DNA of 64,000 nt from Bathymodiolus brooksi (taxonomy: Eukaryota; Mollusca; Bivalvia; Mytilida; Modiolidae). The notes under the pieces are model-generated. The model ran no database searches. It was not told where the DNA came from and was given only the letters and a program-made list of their open reading frames with translations. The stretch lies in contig OY804575.1 in the NCBI GenBank assembly GCA_963680875.1, positions 102,603,505 through 102,667,504 of the forward strand. Reading direction: 5' to 3'. How positions within the stretch are numbered: position 1 is the first letter of the stretch; every line of letters begins with the position of its first letter. Positions 43,135-55,324 of the stretch are shown piece after piece. Position numbers and translations under genes: made by a program.

Positions 43135-45075
43135 GTAAGCCAGGAAAGTGAGCGGTCATGTACATGTATGTGTGTTAGAGGTATCAAGTGCCTAAGCCAA
43201 GCCAGGAAAGTGAGCGGTCATGTACATGTATGTGTGTTAGAGGTATCAAGTGCCTAAGCCAAGCCAGGAAAGTGAGCGGTCATGTACATGTATGTGTGTT
43301 AGAGGTATCAAGTGCCTAAGCCAAGCCAGGAAAGTGAGCGGTCATGTACATGTATGTGTGTTAGAGGTATCAAGTGCCTAAGCCAAGCCAGTAAAGTGAG
43401 CGGTCATGTACATGTGTGTTAGAGGTATCAAGTGCCTAAGCCAAGCCAGGAAAGTGAGCGGTCATGTACATGTGTGTGTGTGTTAGAGGTATCAAGTGCC
43501 TAAGCCAAGCCAGTAAAGTGATCGGTCATGTACATGTGTGTTAGAGGTATCAAGTGCCTAAGCCAAGCCAGTAAAGTGAGCGGTCATGTACATGTATGTG
43601 TGTTAGAGGTATCAAGTGCCTAAGCCAAGCCAGTAAAGTGAGCGGTCATGTACATGTATGTTAGAGGTATCAAGTGCCTAAGCCAAGCCAGTAAAGTGAG
43701 CGGTCATGTACATGTATGTTAGAGGTATCAAGTGCCTAAGCCAAGCCAGTAAAGTGAGCGGTCATGTACATGTATGTTAGAGGTATCAAGTGCCTAAGCC
43801 AAGCCAGTAAAGTGAGCGGTCATGTACATGTATGTTAGAGGTATCAAGTGCCTAAGCCAAGCCAGTAAAGTGAGCGGTCATGTACATGTGTGTTAGAGGT
43901 ATCAAGTGCCTAAGCCAAGCCAGTAAAGTGAGCGGTCATGTACATGTATGTGTGTTAGAGGTATCAAGTGCCTAAGCCAAGCCAGTAAAGTGAGCGGTCA
44001 TGTACATGTGTGTTAGAGGTATCAAGTGCCTAAGCCAAGCCAGTAAAGTGAGCGGTCATGTACATGTATGTTAGAGGTATCAAGTGCCTAAGCCAAGCCA
44101 GTAAAGTGAGCGGTCATGTACATGTGTGTTAGAGGTATCAAGTGCCTAAGCCAAGCCAGTAAAGTGAGCGGTCATGTACATGTATGTGTGTTAGAGGTAT
44201 CAAGTGCCTAAGCCAAGCCAGTAAAGTGAGCGGTCATGTACATGTGTGTTAGAGGTATCAAGTGCCTAAGCCAAGCCAGTAAAGTGAGCGGTCATGTACA
44301 TGTATGTTAGAGGTATCAAGTGCCTAAGCCAAGCCAGTAAAGTGAGCGGTCATGTACATGTGTGTTAGAGGTATCAAGTGCCTAAGCCAAGCCAGTAAAG
44401 TGAGCGGTCATGTACATGTGTGTTAGAGGTATCAAGTGCCTAAGCCAAGCCAGTAAAGTGAGCGGTCATGTACATGTATGTTAGAGGTATCAAGTGCCTA
44501 AGCCAAGCCAGTAAAGTGAGCGGTCATGTACATGTGTGTTAGAGGTATCAAGTGCCTAAGCCAAGCCAGTAAAGTGAGCGGTCATGTACATGTATGTTAG
44601 AGGTATCAAGTGCCTAAGCCAAGCCAGTAAAGTGAGCGGTCATGTACATGTATGTTAGAGGTATCAAGTGCCTAAGCCAAGCCAGTAAAGTGAGCGGTCA
44701 TGTACATGTATGTTAGAGGTATCAAGTGCCTAAGCCAAGCCAGTAAAGTGAGCGGTCATGTACATGTGTGTTAGAGGTATCAAGTGCCTAAGCCAAGCCA
44801 GTAAAGTGAGCGGTCATGTACATGTATGTTAGAGGTATCAAGTGCCTAAGCCAAGCCAGTAAAGTGAGCGGTCATGTACATGTATGTTAGAGGTATCAAG
44901 TGCCTAAACCAAGCCAGTAAAGTGAGTGGTCATGTACATGCATGTTAGAGGTATCAAGTGCCTAAGCCAAGCCAGTAAAGTGAGTGGTCATGTACATGTA
45001 TGTTAGAGGTATCAAGTGCCTAAGCCAAGCCAGTAAAGTGAGCGGTCATGTACATGTATGTGTGTTAGAGGTATC
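43135..45075. repeat. Satellite, units of about 54-64 bp, about 33 copies, derived from D2
   Basis: The unit reads taagccaagccagtaaagtg, then agcggtcatgtacatg, then a short TG run of variable length, then ttagaggtatcaagtgcc. Unit length varies with the TG run (tatgtgtg, tgtg or tatg). The first units have ccaggaaag and most later units ccagtaaag. The last unit passes directly into ttagaggtatcgattttgtc, the unexpanded D2 sequence. Confidence 0.95.
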
Positions 45076-45180
45076 GATTTTGTCTCTTTTTACAGTTTTT
45101 TGATATTTTTAAACTGTCCTGACAGTGTGGTATTTTTAAACTGTCCTGACAGTGTGGTATTTTGTTTTGTATATTATTCT
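45076..45180 (+). repeat. Dispersed repeat D2, 3' part, with 30-bp duplication
   Basis: Continues D2 after the satellite (ctctttttacagttttttga). Inside it, gtggtatttttaaactgtcc and tgaca are repeated twice in tandem. Confidence 0.75.
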
Positions 45181-46436
45181 TCATTTTTCAAACTGAAGAC
45201 ATATGTGATACTCTTTTTATTTATTTTACAATAGTCTGATTTGGTCATATCACAAATTCCAAATTTTGTTGATTATAGATGACTATTTACACTAATAAAT
45301 CAAATTATTGCCTTATTTCCATTTATTTCCTTGCATTTCAACACTGATATTGTTTATTTCATCAAGGGAAGCTGAGTATTAGATACAAACTAATACTCAC
45401 AGGAAATACATTAACATATTCACAATAGAATTGTCAGTAAACAACAAAATTATCTTTTGATTAATTTCGCTTCGCGTAACGTTATTATTCTTCCACAAGG
45501 AAACACACCCAGTAAATTATTAATACATTGTATATAGAAATTGCCATTCATGAAGCAAGTTCAATGTACAACTGCTACCAAAAGCGTACTGGGTCTTAAA
45601 GGTGATCCGGACATCCGTCCTATCATCAGGTCGACCGATTGTTCATTGATATGTTGCTTATCGGAGCGGCTTATAGTACATTTCCAGAAAAAAAGCCCGT
45701 AAGGCCAGTCCGCCTCTGACGTTTTTACTATTAAACAGAAAAAAAACTATAAAGGTGAGCAACAGTGACCCACCAACACCTGGTGATGAACCCAGGTGCT
45801 CGCGAAGGTTAAGCAATTCCTGCCCCTTATAAAATGCCAGTCATGTTACTCCTGTAGACGTATTGGAAACCACTATGGGCAAACAAATACACATAACATA
45901 AATAAGATACGAGCCCCCTGTAAACAACTAGGGTAAAGACAAACGGATCCGGAAATGGAAATGGAAATAAATATATCATATTTACTGGATGGATGATATT
46001 GATAATGGTTTTTCATATTTATGAGATATATATTTTCTTCTATCCGAATTCCATATATTATATATAGTATCGTTACAATGTTAATTCACATCACTTGAAA
46101 AGAAAATCCTTGGGCGTCGGTATTGGTATCAATAAAATGTTTATTACTAAAGCACAATCAATAATAATACCTGCGTAGAAAGTTTAACAAAGGTAGAATT
46201 TGTTGATACATGCAACCATATTGTATGACTGTACTTTAATTATTACTAAACGCTACAATAAAGATTCTGTAAGCATGGTCTTTAAAGAAAGTTTTACGAT
46301 ACTTTAAGTAAAAAAATAATGTCCTGTTGTATGTATTAGATAACATATAAAGACGTCAAGTCTGCTTTTGCTATTATATAATTCAATGCATGTTAATATT
46401 TATGGTGTAGTATGATAATATAAAAAGGGGCCGTCG
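45181..46436. other. Non-coding stretch with Penelope traces
   Basis: At 45760-45860 on the minus strand traces of the Penelope 3' end occur (gcctggc-like; ggggcaggaattgcttaacc, then cgagcacctgggttc). No coding signal. Confidence 0.45.
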
Positions 46437-46672
46437 TACGTAGCCGTGATCGTATTGTAGTTGGATTTACATATATTTATACAATCAGTGTCAATCAGGC
46501 ACCACTAAAATAGTGAGTCCGATTCTCATACGTGGTGAACTGTGCTCTACATGAATTATGTAATACAGTTTGTTAGTGATTAGCGGTAGTTCCGTTGTTT
46601 ACTTCAGCTTCTTCCGGTTTCTTCAACGCAGATAACTGAAATATTATTAAAGTGACGTTAAACAACATAAAT
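46437..46672 (+). mobile_element. SINE family B, full length
   Basis: Head gtagccgtgatcgtattgta, B-box-like gtgagtccgattctcat, body cttccggtttcttcaacgc, tail ttaaagtgacgttaaacaac. Confidence 0.75.
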
Positions 46673-46789
46673 ATTAACCCTATAATACCAGCAACTACCC
46701 TTATCATTATAGAATGAAAAATATAAAATATCACAGAGTGGGAAAAATGTAGAAAGATGCAATATCGATTCCCCTAGCATACAAATAGA

Positions 46790-46868
46790 CGCTCGCCCAC
46801 TCTCCTGGCTTGTTACAGGTTCTTCAATAAAATGTGGTGGGGTTAAGCTAGTCTTATGGGCTCAAACA
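46790..46868 (-). repeat. Dispersed repeat D2, 5' part
   Basis: On the minus strand gcccataagactagcttaac, then cccaccacattttattgaag, then caggagagtgggcg. This gives the D2 sequence that precedes the satellite-forming segment. Confidence 0.65.
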
Positions 46869-46974
46869 TTCCCTCATAAGATAATAAAAAATAAAATATC
46901 AATTTTAAAAATAATACTTGTCCGTACTACTACTTGGCTATGCACGACTGTTTTACATATACTAAATATGCATG

Positions 46975-47036
46975 ATGAAGGTTATTCCAGAAACGCCTCG
47001 TGCGCACTAAATTTGATGTCAACGCTTTTATTAGCT
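46975..47036 (-). repeat. Dispersed repeat D1, 5' end
   Basis: Minus-strand aaagcgttgacatcaaattt and ggcgtttctggaataacctt. Confidence 0.65.
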
Positions 47037-47514
47037 GATTAAGGTAATACAAATATATGTAACTATAAAATAATTCTGATATATTTGTGATTTTTTAACA
47101 GTGTTTCTTCATATCGATTACAATTTTGTAACCTTCACCACAATCAAATCAATGACTCTTACAAATGGAGATAAGAACTCCACATTAAAATAGCGATATC
47201 TCTATGTTGTAATTAAATTTCATTGATTAAACTCAAGCGTGGTTAGAAACACCACATATTGTCTTCTATGTAACATTGTTATACTATTCTACTTTTGTTG
47301 TCTGTTTTCCCAAATTTTGGTATTTTTCTTGTGTCTACCTTTTCATATATATGTCCTTTAATTAATTCAATTCACTTACACAAGGTACATTTTGCTTACA
47401 TGACCAAAAGGTCTAAGTTTAATTACTCAGCAGATGGTGACGTTATTCATGAGTAATCTGAATACACACTGCAAGCGCGAGTGTAAGAAAAGCTGGAAGA
47501 TATCAAAGAGGTAA

Positions 47515-47745
47515 TCAGTACCCGTAAATCGAAGATGGACAGACAACACAATGGCAAAAAGAAAAAGAACAAACAACGATCTACAAAACATTACACAGAA
47601 AACTAAAGATCGAGCAACATGAACCTCACTAAAACCCGAGAGTGAACTCAGGTGCTCCGGAAGGGTTATCATTTCCTGCTCCATACGTGACACCCGTCCT
47701 GTTACTCGTATTACTAACCCAATGATAAATCATGAATGAGTTGTG
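47515..47745 (-). mobile_element. Penelope-like element, 3' end
   Basis: Minus-strand agtaacaggacgggtgtcac, ggagcacctgagttcactct, gttcatgttgctcgatcttt, cttcgatttacgggtactga. Well preserved. Confidence 0.7.
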
Positions 47746-49150
47746 AAATATAAACTTCATACACGAGAGCGGTTGGTATATTGCTATGAAGGTGTGGCAA
47801 ATTTATCAGCGCAAAATTGAAGGTCAAATTTGAGGTAAATGTCAATATATGGGACAAAGGAAACGGGTTCCTTTATCTGTTATTCGTTGGGTTTACTGAT
47901 GGATACCAGTTAGCAAAGATTTGATTATCAATTGACAGAACAACATCAATATACCTTAAATAACCTTGCATAAGCTCTGTATCATAGGGGTATATGAAAA
48001 CAATGGCAAGGAGAGGGACACAGTTTGTTCACATAGAGATGCCGATGTCTTGTTGAAAAGTGTGCCCTCCAAACTCGACAAGTATGTCATCGATAAGGAA
48101 CTCCAGCACACTGATCTACTGTGTAGAACCTTTCGCATTTTGTTTCGTGCAAGTTAATATTCGTGACCCAAAAATACAAACTTGTAGCATTCCTTACCAT
48201 TTTTAAAGTAAAGTACGTTGTGAATGAATTCTTTTTAATATTTTTCATTTTTCAATTGATTTTGTTCTGTACATGTCTAGTAAACCCTGTCCTACATAAA
48301 CACACAACAATAATAAAGCAATCACGCTGAACAAGACTAGCAAAAAACGGAAGCTGTCAAAAATGTATTTATCGCTTTAACATTTCAAGCGCTTTTACCT
48401 TTTGTTCTATTTATATAATAATGTTGTGTTAGCAATGACTATGCCAATATAGTGGTCAGGATGTTATATGTAGACAAAATATATTGAGAACTATTACAAT
48501 AAAGGAGGTCCTGATATTGGTGACTAATATACTGGATCAGATAGTCTTGAAAGTGTGAGAATATTCTTTGTTTCATTTAAGGCTTTAAAAAAATAAAGAT
48601 TTTTGAAGTTTGAAATTTAATTAACAACAATAACAAGTATTAAAAAAACAGTAACATGAATAATAGACGACTATGATAGATTGACAGATTGGACCGCTCC
48701 CTTGCACGTGGACTAGCTATATATAGCTTGACAGACAGCTGAAAAACCAACCTTCCCAGCGTGAAACTGGCATAGTAGATGTACTATTTTCGCATAGTAT
48801 ATCAACACTATATAATTCTTTGTGATATATGCCAAAATATCGTATGAACTTATATTACAGAAGAAATTTACAGAAAGCATAATAAGTTTACTTATTTATA
48901 AACAAAATTACAATTGTATTGATATAAATATAATTATGTGTTCAAATTTAAAAAAAGTACACACGTATTTACAACAATGACATAAAAGTCAAGTAGTAAT
49001 TTGATATTTAAAGTGGAATTTAAATTTATCCAACGAACTGCACACACAAAATTGCCGAAATTATATAGGTTTATAAAATCTTCGAATAACACAATCTGCA
49101 TCGTTCAGCATAATTTCGCTTGGTGTCAATCAGTTAGAACTAAAGAGGAG
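47746..49150. other. Non-coding stretch
   Basis: AT-rich. Around 47956-48140 both strands are open for about 60 codons, but I recognise nothing in either translation. Confidence 0.3.
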
Positions 49151-49154
49151 CAAT

Positions 49155-49315
49155 TAAAACGTAGATATCTAATTTAGTCCACACGAAGCGTCTCTGGAAC
49201 AACCATTCATCACCTACAACAGATCGTAGTCAAAGATTTGGAAAGTCAAATAATTTATAAGTCTTTGGGAGCAAGTAAACCAAAAGGCCTTGTCATGATA
49301 GTAAATGTATGCTAA
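49155..49315 (+). repeat. Dispersed repeat D1, near full length
   Basis: D1 from aaacgtagatatctaattta to ccaaaaggcct; the 3' end is diverged. It abuts the Penelope copy. Confidence 0.7.
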
Positions 49316-49349
49316 AGTTAGAGTTTTTGATTGATAACATACCCGGTAC

Positions 49350-50230
49350 ATGTTTTGTGAACGTGTTTTTCAACAGACAGTCGGTATTCCTATGGGTACG
49401 AACTGCGCCGACTTGTTCATTCATTCGTGCAAGGTATACTCCATACAGGGGCTTCCCAGGAAAGACAAAAAGAAGCTAGCCCAATTCTCTAATTTCATGT
49501 ACCGCTATATAGATGATGTCATTTCGCTAAATAATTCAATGCTTGATAATTGTGTTCATCGGATCTATCTAATCGTGTTTGCAATAAAGGATACTACATA
49601 TACAGCTAGATCTGCTTCATACCTTGAGCTGTACCTCGAAATTGACACTGAGGGCCGGTTAAGAATGAAACCTTATTATTGCAATTATCCTATTGTGAAC
49701 TTTCCATTTATATGTAACAACATTCAATCAGCACCTGTATATGGGGTATATATCTCTCAATTGACACAATGTCATGATTTCCTTGATAGAAAGTTGGAGC
49801 TACTAATCCAAGAGTTCCTAGTGGTCAGGTTGAAGTCCTCACTTCGCCAGTTTTACGGTCGTCACCATCACTTGGTTCACCGTTACGGAATAGCTTTGTT
49901 TCAAATGACCACGGATATGTTCCGTTTGTCCTAATCACAATCAGTCCTTCCTTCATTCATGATTTATCACTGGGTTTGTAACAAGAGTAACTAGAAGGGT
50001 TCCACTAGTGGAGCAGAAACTGCCCCTCCCCTCCAACCCACTGCGGAGTACATGAGTTCATCCCGGTTTTTAGTGAGGTTCGTGTTGCTCGATCTTTAAT
50101 TTTCTGTGTAGAGTTTGTGGATCATTGTTTGTCCTTTCGTCTGTTTTCGCATGGCCATTGGATTATCCGTCCTTCTTCGTATTACGCTTACTGATTGCCT
50201 CTTTGGTATCTTCAAACTTTTCTGTACCTA
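49350..50230 (+). mobile_element. Penelope-like element, best preserved copy (RT C-terminal half plus 3' region)
   Basis: An open frame at 49350-49934 (194 residues) carries VFQQTVGIPMGTNCAD, the reverse-transcriptase motif YRYIDDVISLNN, IKDTTYTARSASYLELYLEI, VNFPFICNN, PVYGVYISQLTQ and FYGRHHHLVHRYG. GIPMG and Y(I)DD are typical of Penelope-like RTs. A small deletion after NCAD removes part of the conserved LADLFLYSYE region, and a further one follows YGVYISQLT. N-terminal RT motifs and any GIY-YIG domain are absent, so the copy is 5'-truncated. The non-coding 3' region (49935-50230) is the segment found alone at about ten other sites. The family assignment is by motif resemblance; another retroelement class with an IPMG/YIDD RT is not excluded. 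Confidence 0.7.
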
Positions 50231-50267
50231 TCAAAAAATTTCAAATTGTCGCGACCATTGTTTAAGA

Positions 50268-50500
50268 CTAGGATAATGGATGTTTAATGTCACTTTATTC
50301 AATATTTTTATTACTGTCTATGGTGGATACAGTATTATTGATCAATGAAACGGGGTACCTGGAGACAACCTTTGATCTTCCGTATATCACTGGAAAAGAC
50401 GTTATCACGTAAAGTTGTATAGAGTACATATTGCTAAGGGCGGGAATCGAACCCACGAATCTTAGTGGTAATATTTCAGACATGCCAATATCGGGTCGCA
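50268..50500 (-). mobile_element. SINE family B, diverged
   Basis: Minus-strand B-box gtgggttcgattcccgcc is well preserved; the tail gaataaagtgacattaaac is also clear. Confidence 0.7.
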
Positions 50501-51860
50501 TATATATATATGTCACCCATTTAATTAACAATTGTTTATCCATTGAAGAAACAATGAATTCTATGATATATGTAGTTATTCAATAAATTATGCGGAATGT
50601 CTATTAGTCATGCCCTTGTATTGCGAATGTCTTTGACGTTGACGTCATCATCAGCGATCTTCCAGAGCTGTTGCTTCTGTGATGAAGAAAGGAAGCACAA
50701 GACCAATAAAGGACCGTTTGACTTTCTACCAGATTCATTATGCCTCTGCAATGGTGGTAAAGAATCAAATAATAATGGTCAGAGATGGCATGCGCAAGAC
50801 AATAGCCGGATTCCCATCATAATTCACAACTTTGGCTCCACCGTCTGTGCTCCAAATAATGAACAACAATTTTTTTATTAAATGGTGGGCATATCTGTAT
50901 GTATACTGGTTACACTCGCGATCAAAATCGTACTAATGTACAATCACTTCCACAAAGACCCCCTAGGGGCTATGAAAGGCGATGCTCCGATTAACATCCT
51001 CTTATCTAAATCTACTGATATTTGATATAAGAAAAAACGACGGACAAAATTGGGTAAAAGTTGGGCTTAATTTACTTATCAGTCTTTACTTCTAATATTT
51101 CACACAGGATTGAACTATAATACTTGTTCTTAAGGTAATGTATACTAATGTATACTATCATATTATCAATAATAAGGTTAAACATCAATCAATCAATCAT
51201 CGTACTGTATGTAAGATTATTAATCCCTCACAATATTTCTGAGTATTAATTTCGTCTTAGATTTTTAATATTTTAATATATTACAGGTCTATATCGTAAA
51301 TCAATTCTATTTTCCTAAGGTTTGTGTATTTTAAGATCAATCTGTGTATATTGTTATAAGGTCACATTATGAGGAAACATTTTCTCATAAGGTTTTCGAA
51401 TGGTGATAAATACCAACAAAGACATTTGTTACCAAGTTATATAAAAGGATGGCCATGCATTTCAAAGGCGATTTGCCAAAATAAAATAAAATCAACAACT
51501 GACAAATAAATTGTATTTAATATCTAAAATTTCTTCACTAGCTTGAATAAAAAATAAATATGTGACATAAACAATTCTTCACTTGAATCAATTTGAAAAA
51601 GAAACTGTTACATTTACAGAATATAATATTGTCTAATTTCGCTAAAAAAAAACGTTTGGACATTTTTATAGCGTATATATTCAAAATTAATTTTACCATC
51701 TATGTGTATTAAATAAATACGTATTAAAAATATTGATTTGTAAATAAATACACAAAATAACCATATTGTGAAATGTTCACATTAAAAATAAAAGGAAAAC
51801 AATAAAATACAGCACAGTTCCAAACTCCAATCGAAAAACTGTAGATGGATACAATACAGA
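50501..51860. other. Non-coding stretch
   Basis: An open frame at 50597-50881 (SCCFCDEERKHK, then SLCLCNGGK) has paired cysteines but no recognisable family, and I do not call it a gene. A SINE tail remnant, ggttaaacatcaatcaatca, lies at 51176-51195. Confidence 0.3.
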
Positions 51861-51864
51861 TACT

Positions 51865-51960
51865 CTTACACGCATGTACATGACCGCTCACTTTCCTGGC
51901 TTGGTACAGGCACTTGAATAAAAAGTGGCGGGGTTAAGCTAGTTTTATGGGCCCAAATTG
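51865..51960 (-). repeat. Dispersed repeat D2, 5' and middle part
   Basis: Minus-strand cataaaactagcttaacccc, then gccactttttattcaagtgc, then ccaggaaagtgagcggtcat. This shows the unexpanded source order: the D2 5' part runs directly into one copy of the satellite unit. Confidence 0.8.
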
Positions 51961-52036
51961 CTTAAGAAAAGTAGACAACGTTTCCACTCAAGGTCCATAT
52001 TTTATATCTTACCAGTCCCATTACTAATTAATTGAA

Positions 52037-52090
52037 GGATTAGGGTTATGGTGTTTAACACCACTTTCAACAATATTTCAGTTATATATG
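52037..52090 (-). mobile_element. SINE family B, tail only
   Basis: Minus-strand gttgaaagtggtgttaaaca. Confidence 0.65.
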
Positions 52091-52884
52091 TAATTGAAAT
52101 AGTTGTAAAAACATGACTTGCTAATATAAAATACATATTATTAAATTTGAACATCAATTATCTTATAAATCTAATGTCTTTCACGGAAATCTAGCAATGT
52201 TTATTATTGTTCACGTCTTTACAATATATAGTGATCTATGTTTATTTTTGAAACAGATGACGTCATTTGACAATTGTCTGTGTATATACGTTTCCATACT
52301 TAGCACAATTTACAATATATTAAATTGTTTTAGATATTCGCTTGAATGAAGAACAATGATCTATTTTAATCATCCTTTAATATTAGTAACAGACAACATT
52401 TTATTTCTCTTGTGTTTTTCATTTACGTAAACCACACCACCAAATATCTTTCACAATATATGTTTAACGAAGCGTAATAGATTAGTTTTGTTTTTTTAAT
52501 GCTTGGTAATTTGAGGATATATTACATGGAGGGTGATAAGAAATAATAATAACATACATAAGGGCAAAATATGGGATTAAGCAATACGGCACCAACTTAT
52601 ATATATATATATATATATAAGAGGTATTTACCCCCCATTGTCACATGGTATTTAGCGTACAATGTGATTTAAAGCACATTTAATTCAAATTAAATGAATT
52701 GTAATAAATACATACATTCAGATGCTATCAAATTGAACACGCGTAGATGAAAGATCTATATCGTAGTACAAGTGTTAGATTTTAACAAGAATCTATTATA
52801 TATCCAAAGCCTTTGTCGTATATTTTACTGAAGAGTTGATTTTTTCGTTTATTTATATGTTAAAAATGCTTATTTAACACGATT
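52091..52884. other. Non-coding stretch with (AT)n
   Basis: AT-rich; an (AT) run at 52600-52619. No coding signal. Confidence 0.4.
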
Positions 52885-52972
52885 CTTCGGGTTCTCTGAT
52901 TTCCTCCACCAATAAAACTGACCGCCACGATATAACTGAACTATTGTTGGAAATGGCGTTAACCATCATAAC
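52885..52972 (+). mobile_element. SINE family B, 3' half
   Basis: Contains gatttcctccaccaataaaa and ttggaaatggcgttaacc. Confidence 0.7.
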
Positions 52973-53289
52973 AATTAACCCCGATTCCAGGTTATATAGA
53001 TATAAAAGAAAGAAATTCGTTATGTACTAGACAAGATACAAATAAGTGCATGATAGACCAATTATTGTTTAACGCCAAGTGAGACGTATTTTCGCATACT
53101 GAAGGTGAGAACATGAAGTTCACAAGCAATAACTCATGTAGGTAAAAAATTGGCATTAGTATAGGCCTATGAGTGGATATCTTGATTGCCTGCAGTTAAA
53201 TGGGTACTACATATATACTTATCACAGTACCACCTTATGTATTGTTTGTAATCTTGTCCTTGTCATCAATATAACTAGGAGCCGTTTTT

Positions 53290-53520
53290 GCTCATGATCG
53301 TATGGTAGTTGGATTTACCTATGCAATAAGTGACTATCACCACTAAAGTTGTGAGTTCGAATCCCGTTCATGGCGAGGGGTACTCGATGCAACATTATGT
53401 GATAAAGTTTGTCAGTGACTTGTGACAGATCGATGGTTTTCTCTGGGTACTGCGGTTTCCTCCACAAATAAACCTGACCACCATGATATAACTGAAATAT
53501 TGTTGAAAGTGGCATTAAAC
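53290..53520 (+). mobile_element. SINE family B, full length
   Basis: Head catgatcgtatggtagttgg, B-box gtgagttcgaatcccgttc, tail gttgaaagtggcattaaacc. One of the best copies in the window. Confidence 0.85.
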
Positions 53521-53561
53521 CAAATACACTAAATCAAACCAACAATATAACTAAAACAACA

Positions 53562-53905
53562 TCGGTGTTGTGATGGTTATCGTGTTCGAGGGCGGTAGAT
53601 CGAGGGTTCGAGTGCCGATCGGGTCAAAGGTTATAACATTGGTATTTGATGCTTCTCCTCTAAGGACAGAGCATCAAGAAGAAAGAGGAAAGACTGGTTG
53701 GCTCGGAATCAAGACAGTGTGTCCGAGTGGGGTGACATGTCTATCCGCTGACTGTTGTTTCAGTGAGCTAGAACTATCAAAATCCAACTAAGCGTGTGGG
53801 TCAAGTACAAAGCGGACATCATCATCATCTCATTGAAAATTAACTTGTTCTCGCCATGATATAGCAGAAAAATGGCTAAATTGGCGTTAAACAACACTCC
53901 CTCAC
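53562..53905 (+). mobile_element. tRNA-derived SINE, family A, full length
   Basis: Head catcggtgttgtgatggtta, B-box gagggttcgagtgcc, tail ttggcgttaaacaacactcc. It lies 40 bases after a SINE-B copy. Confidence 0.85.
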
Positions 53906-54516
53906 TCAATATACCTAAAACATTACTTTAAACAACAATTAAGTGGTGAGAGGCACAAGTTGCATACCAGACCCATCTCTGGGTTGTTCGTCGACTTCTA
54001 ACCATAAGAGATGAAGAGGTAACGTTTGTGTGCACCGATGGAAACCGAACGCCACGGAAGACCATAATCAAAATGAATGTCCATGACTATGCTGTTTATA
54101 CCAATAACAGAATGGATAATTATCTGATTTACTTCTTAATCGGAATTCGAATTTCTATTTAATATACACATACCTTGTATATAAATATTTGAATAAGAGA
54201 AGTGCTTTGTGTCCATGAACCCCAAAAGTAAAGTTTAATTCCATTTAAGAGCTGTTGATATAAACCCATCAATCATTTTTTTACATGTCTGTATTTTTCA
54301 TAATTTGGCATACATTTAAAACATAAAATATCAATATTGGTTTTAATGGATATTGAACCCTCGGTAATGACAATATCATGTAGAAAAATATATTAGATAA
54401 TACAGACAACCCGAAAAGTAGGTCTATTGTTAAATTACAATGAACATTGATTTGTCTTATTAAATAATTATTGACTAATTAAAGTTGCTAGTAAAATTAC
54501 ACGTGTTACATGTTGT

Positions 54517-55010
54517 TCGTTCATAGTTGAAACTGCTGTTGATGAGTTGATTTCGTTTTTTCGTGCTTGACGCCAATTTCAGCAATATTTCAGTTATATC
54601 GGTTCATAGTTGAAAATGCCGTCGATGACACTGTGTGATTGGTTATAGTAAAAACCTAGATATATAATTTAGTGCGCACGATGCGCTTATGGAGTAACTT
54701 TCATCAAGTACTCTTATAGTCAAAGATTGGTTGGTTTGGTTTATGGTGTTTAACGCCACTTTCAAAAATATTTCAGTTATATCGTGGCGGTCAGTTTATT
54801 GGCGGAATAAACCGGAGTACCTGGAGAAAACCACCGACCTGTCGCAAGTAACTAACCAACTTTATCACATAATATTGTATCGAGTACACCTAGATATGAG
54901 CGGAACTGAAGTCACAACGTTAATGATGATAGACACTGGTTAGATAGGAAGTTATAAATCTAACTATCATACGATCACGACCACGACGACCCCGATGACA
55001 TTGTGTGATT
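54517..55010. mobile_element. SINE-B pieces within a locally duplicated flank, with a D1 5' end
   Basis: ttcatagttgaaactgctgt at 54520 and ttcatagttgaaaatgccgt at 54603 flank a SINE-B tail (54551-54600). D1 starts at 54655 and is cut at 54730, where a full SINE-B (minus, 54735-54990) begins. After the SINE, gatgacattgtgtgattg, already seen at 54618, appears again before a second D1. Confidence 0.65.
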
Positions 55011-55016
55011 GTTCAT

Positions 55017-55205
55017 AATAAAAGCGTAGATATCGAATTTAATACGCACGACGCGCCTTTGGAATAACTTTCATCAAATGCGCTCATAATCAAAGATTGG
55101 AAAGCCAAATAATTTAAAGTCTTTGGGAGCAAGTAAACCAAAGGGCCTAAACAGGATAGACAAAATCGGCTAAGGTAACATATGCCAGATGAAGGAGAAT
55201 GTTAA
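55017..55205 (+). repeat. Dispersed repeat D1, full length
   Basis: The cleanest D1 copy: gcgtagatatcgaatttaat through aaagccaaataatttaaagt, aaccaaagggcctaaacagg, atcggctaaggtaacatatg. Confidence 0.8.
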
Positions 55206-55324
55206 CTTTATTAATAATCACATTACTTAAGCTCATTTTAGATCTGAGCAATCTCCACAGAGAAAAACCATTCGGCAATTTGAACCATAATATTTGAGGA
55301 ATAAATTATGACTAATCATGATAG

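Noticed and set aside
43135..45075. CRISPR-like array
   Set aside because: Units are contiguous with no unique spacers, the genome is eukaryotic, and the unit derives from a dispersed repeat.
47956..48157. Overlapping 60-residue frames on both strands
   Set aside because: Short, no motif, no splice context, and neither strand is favoured.
50597..50881. 94-residue frame with paired cysteines
   Set aside because: No family recognised, low-complexity ends, no splice or promoter context; kept only as a note on the stretch.
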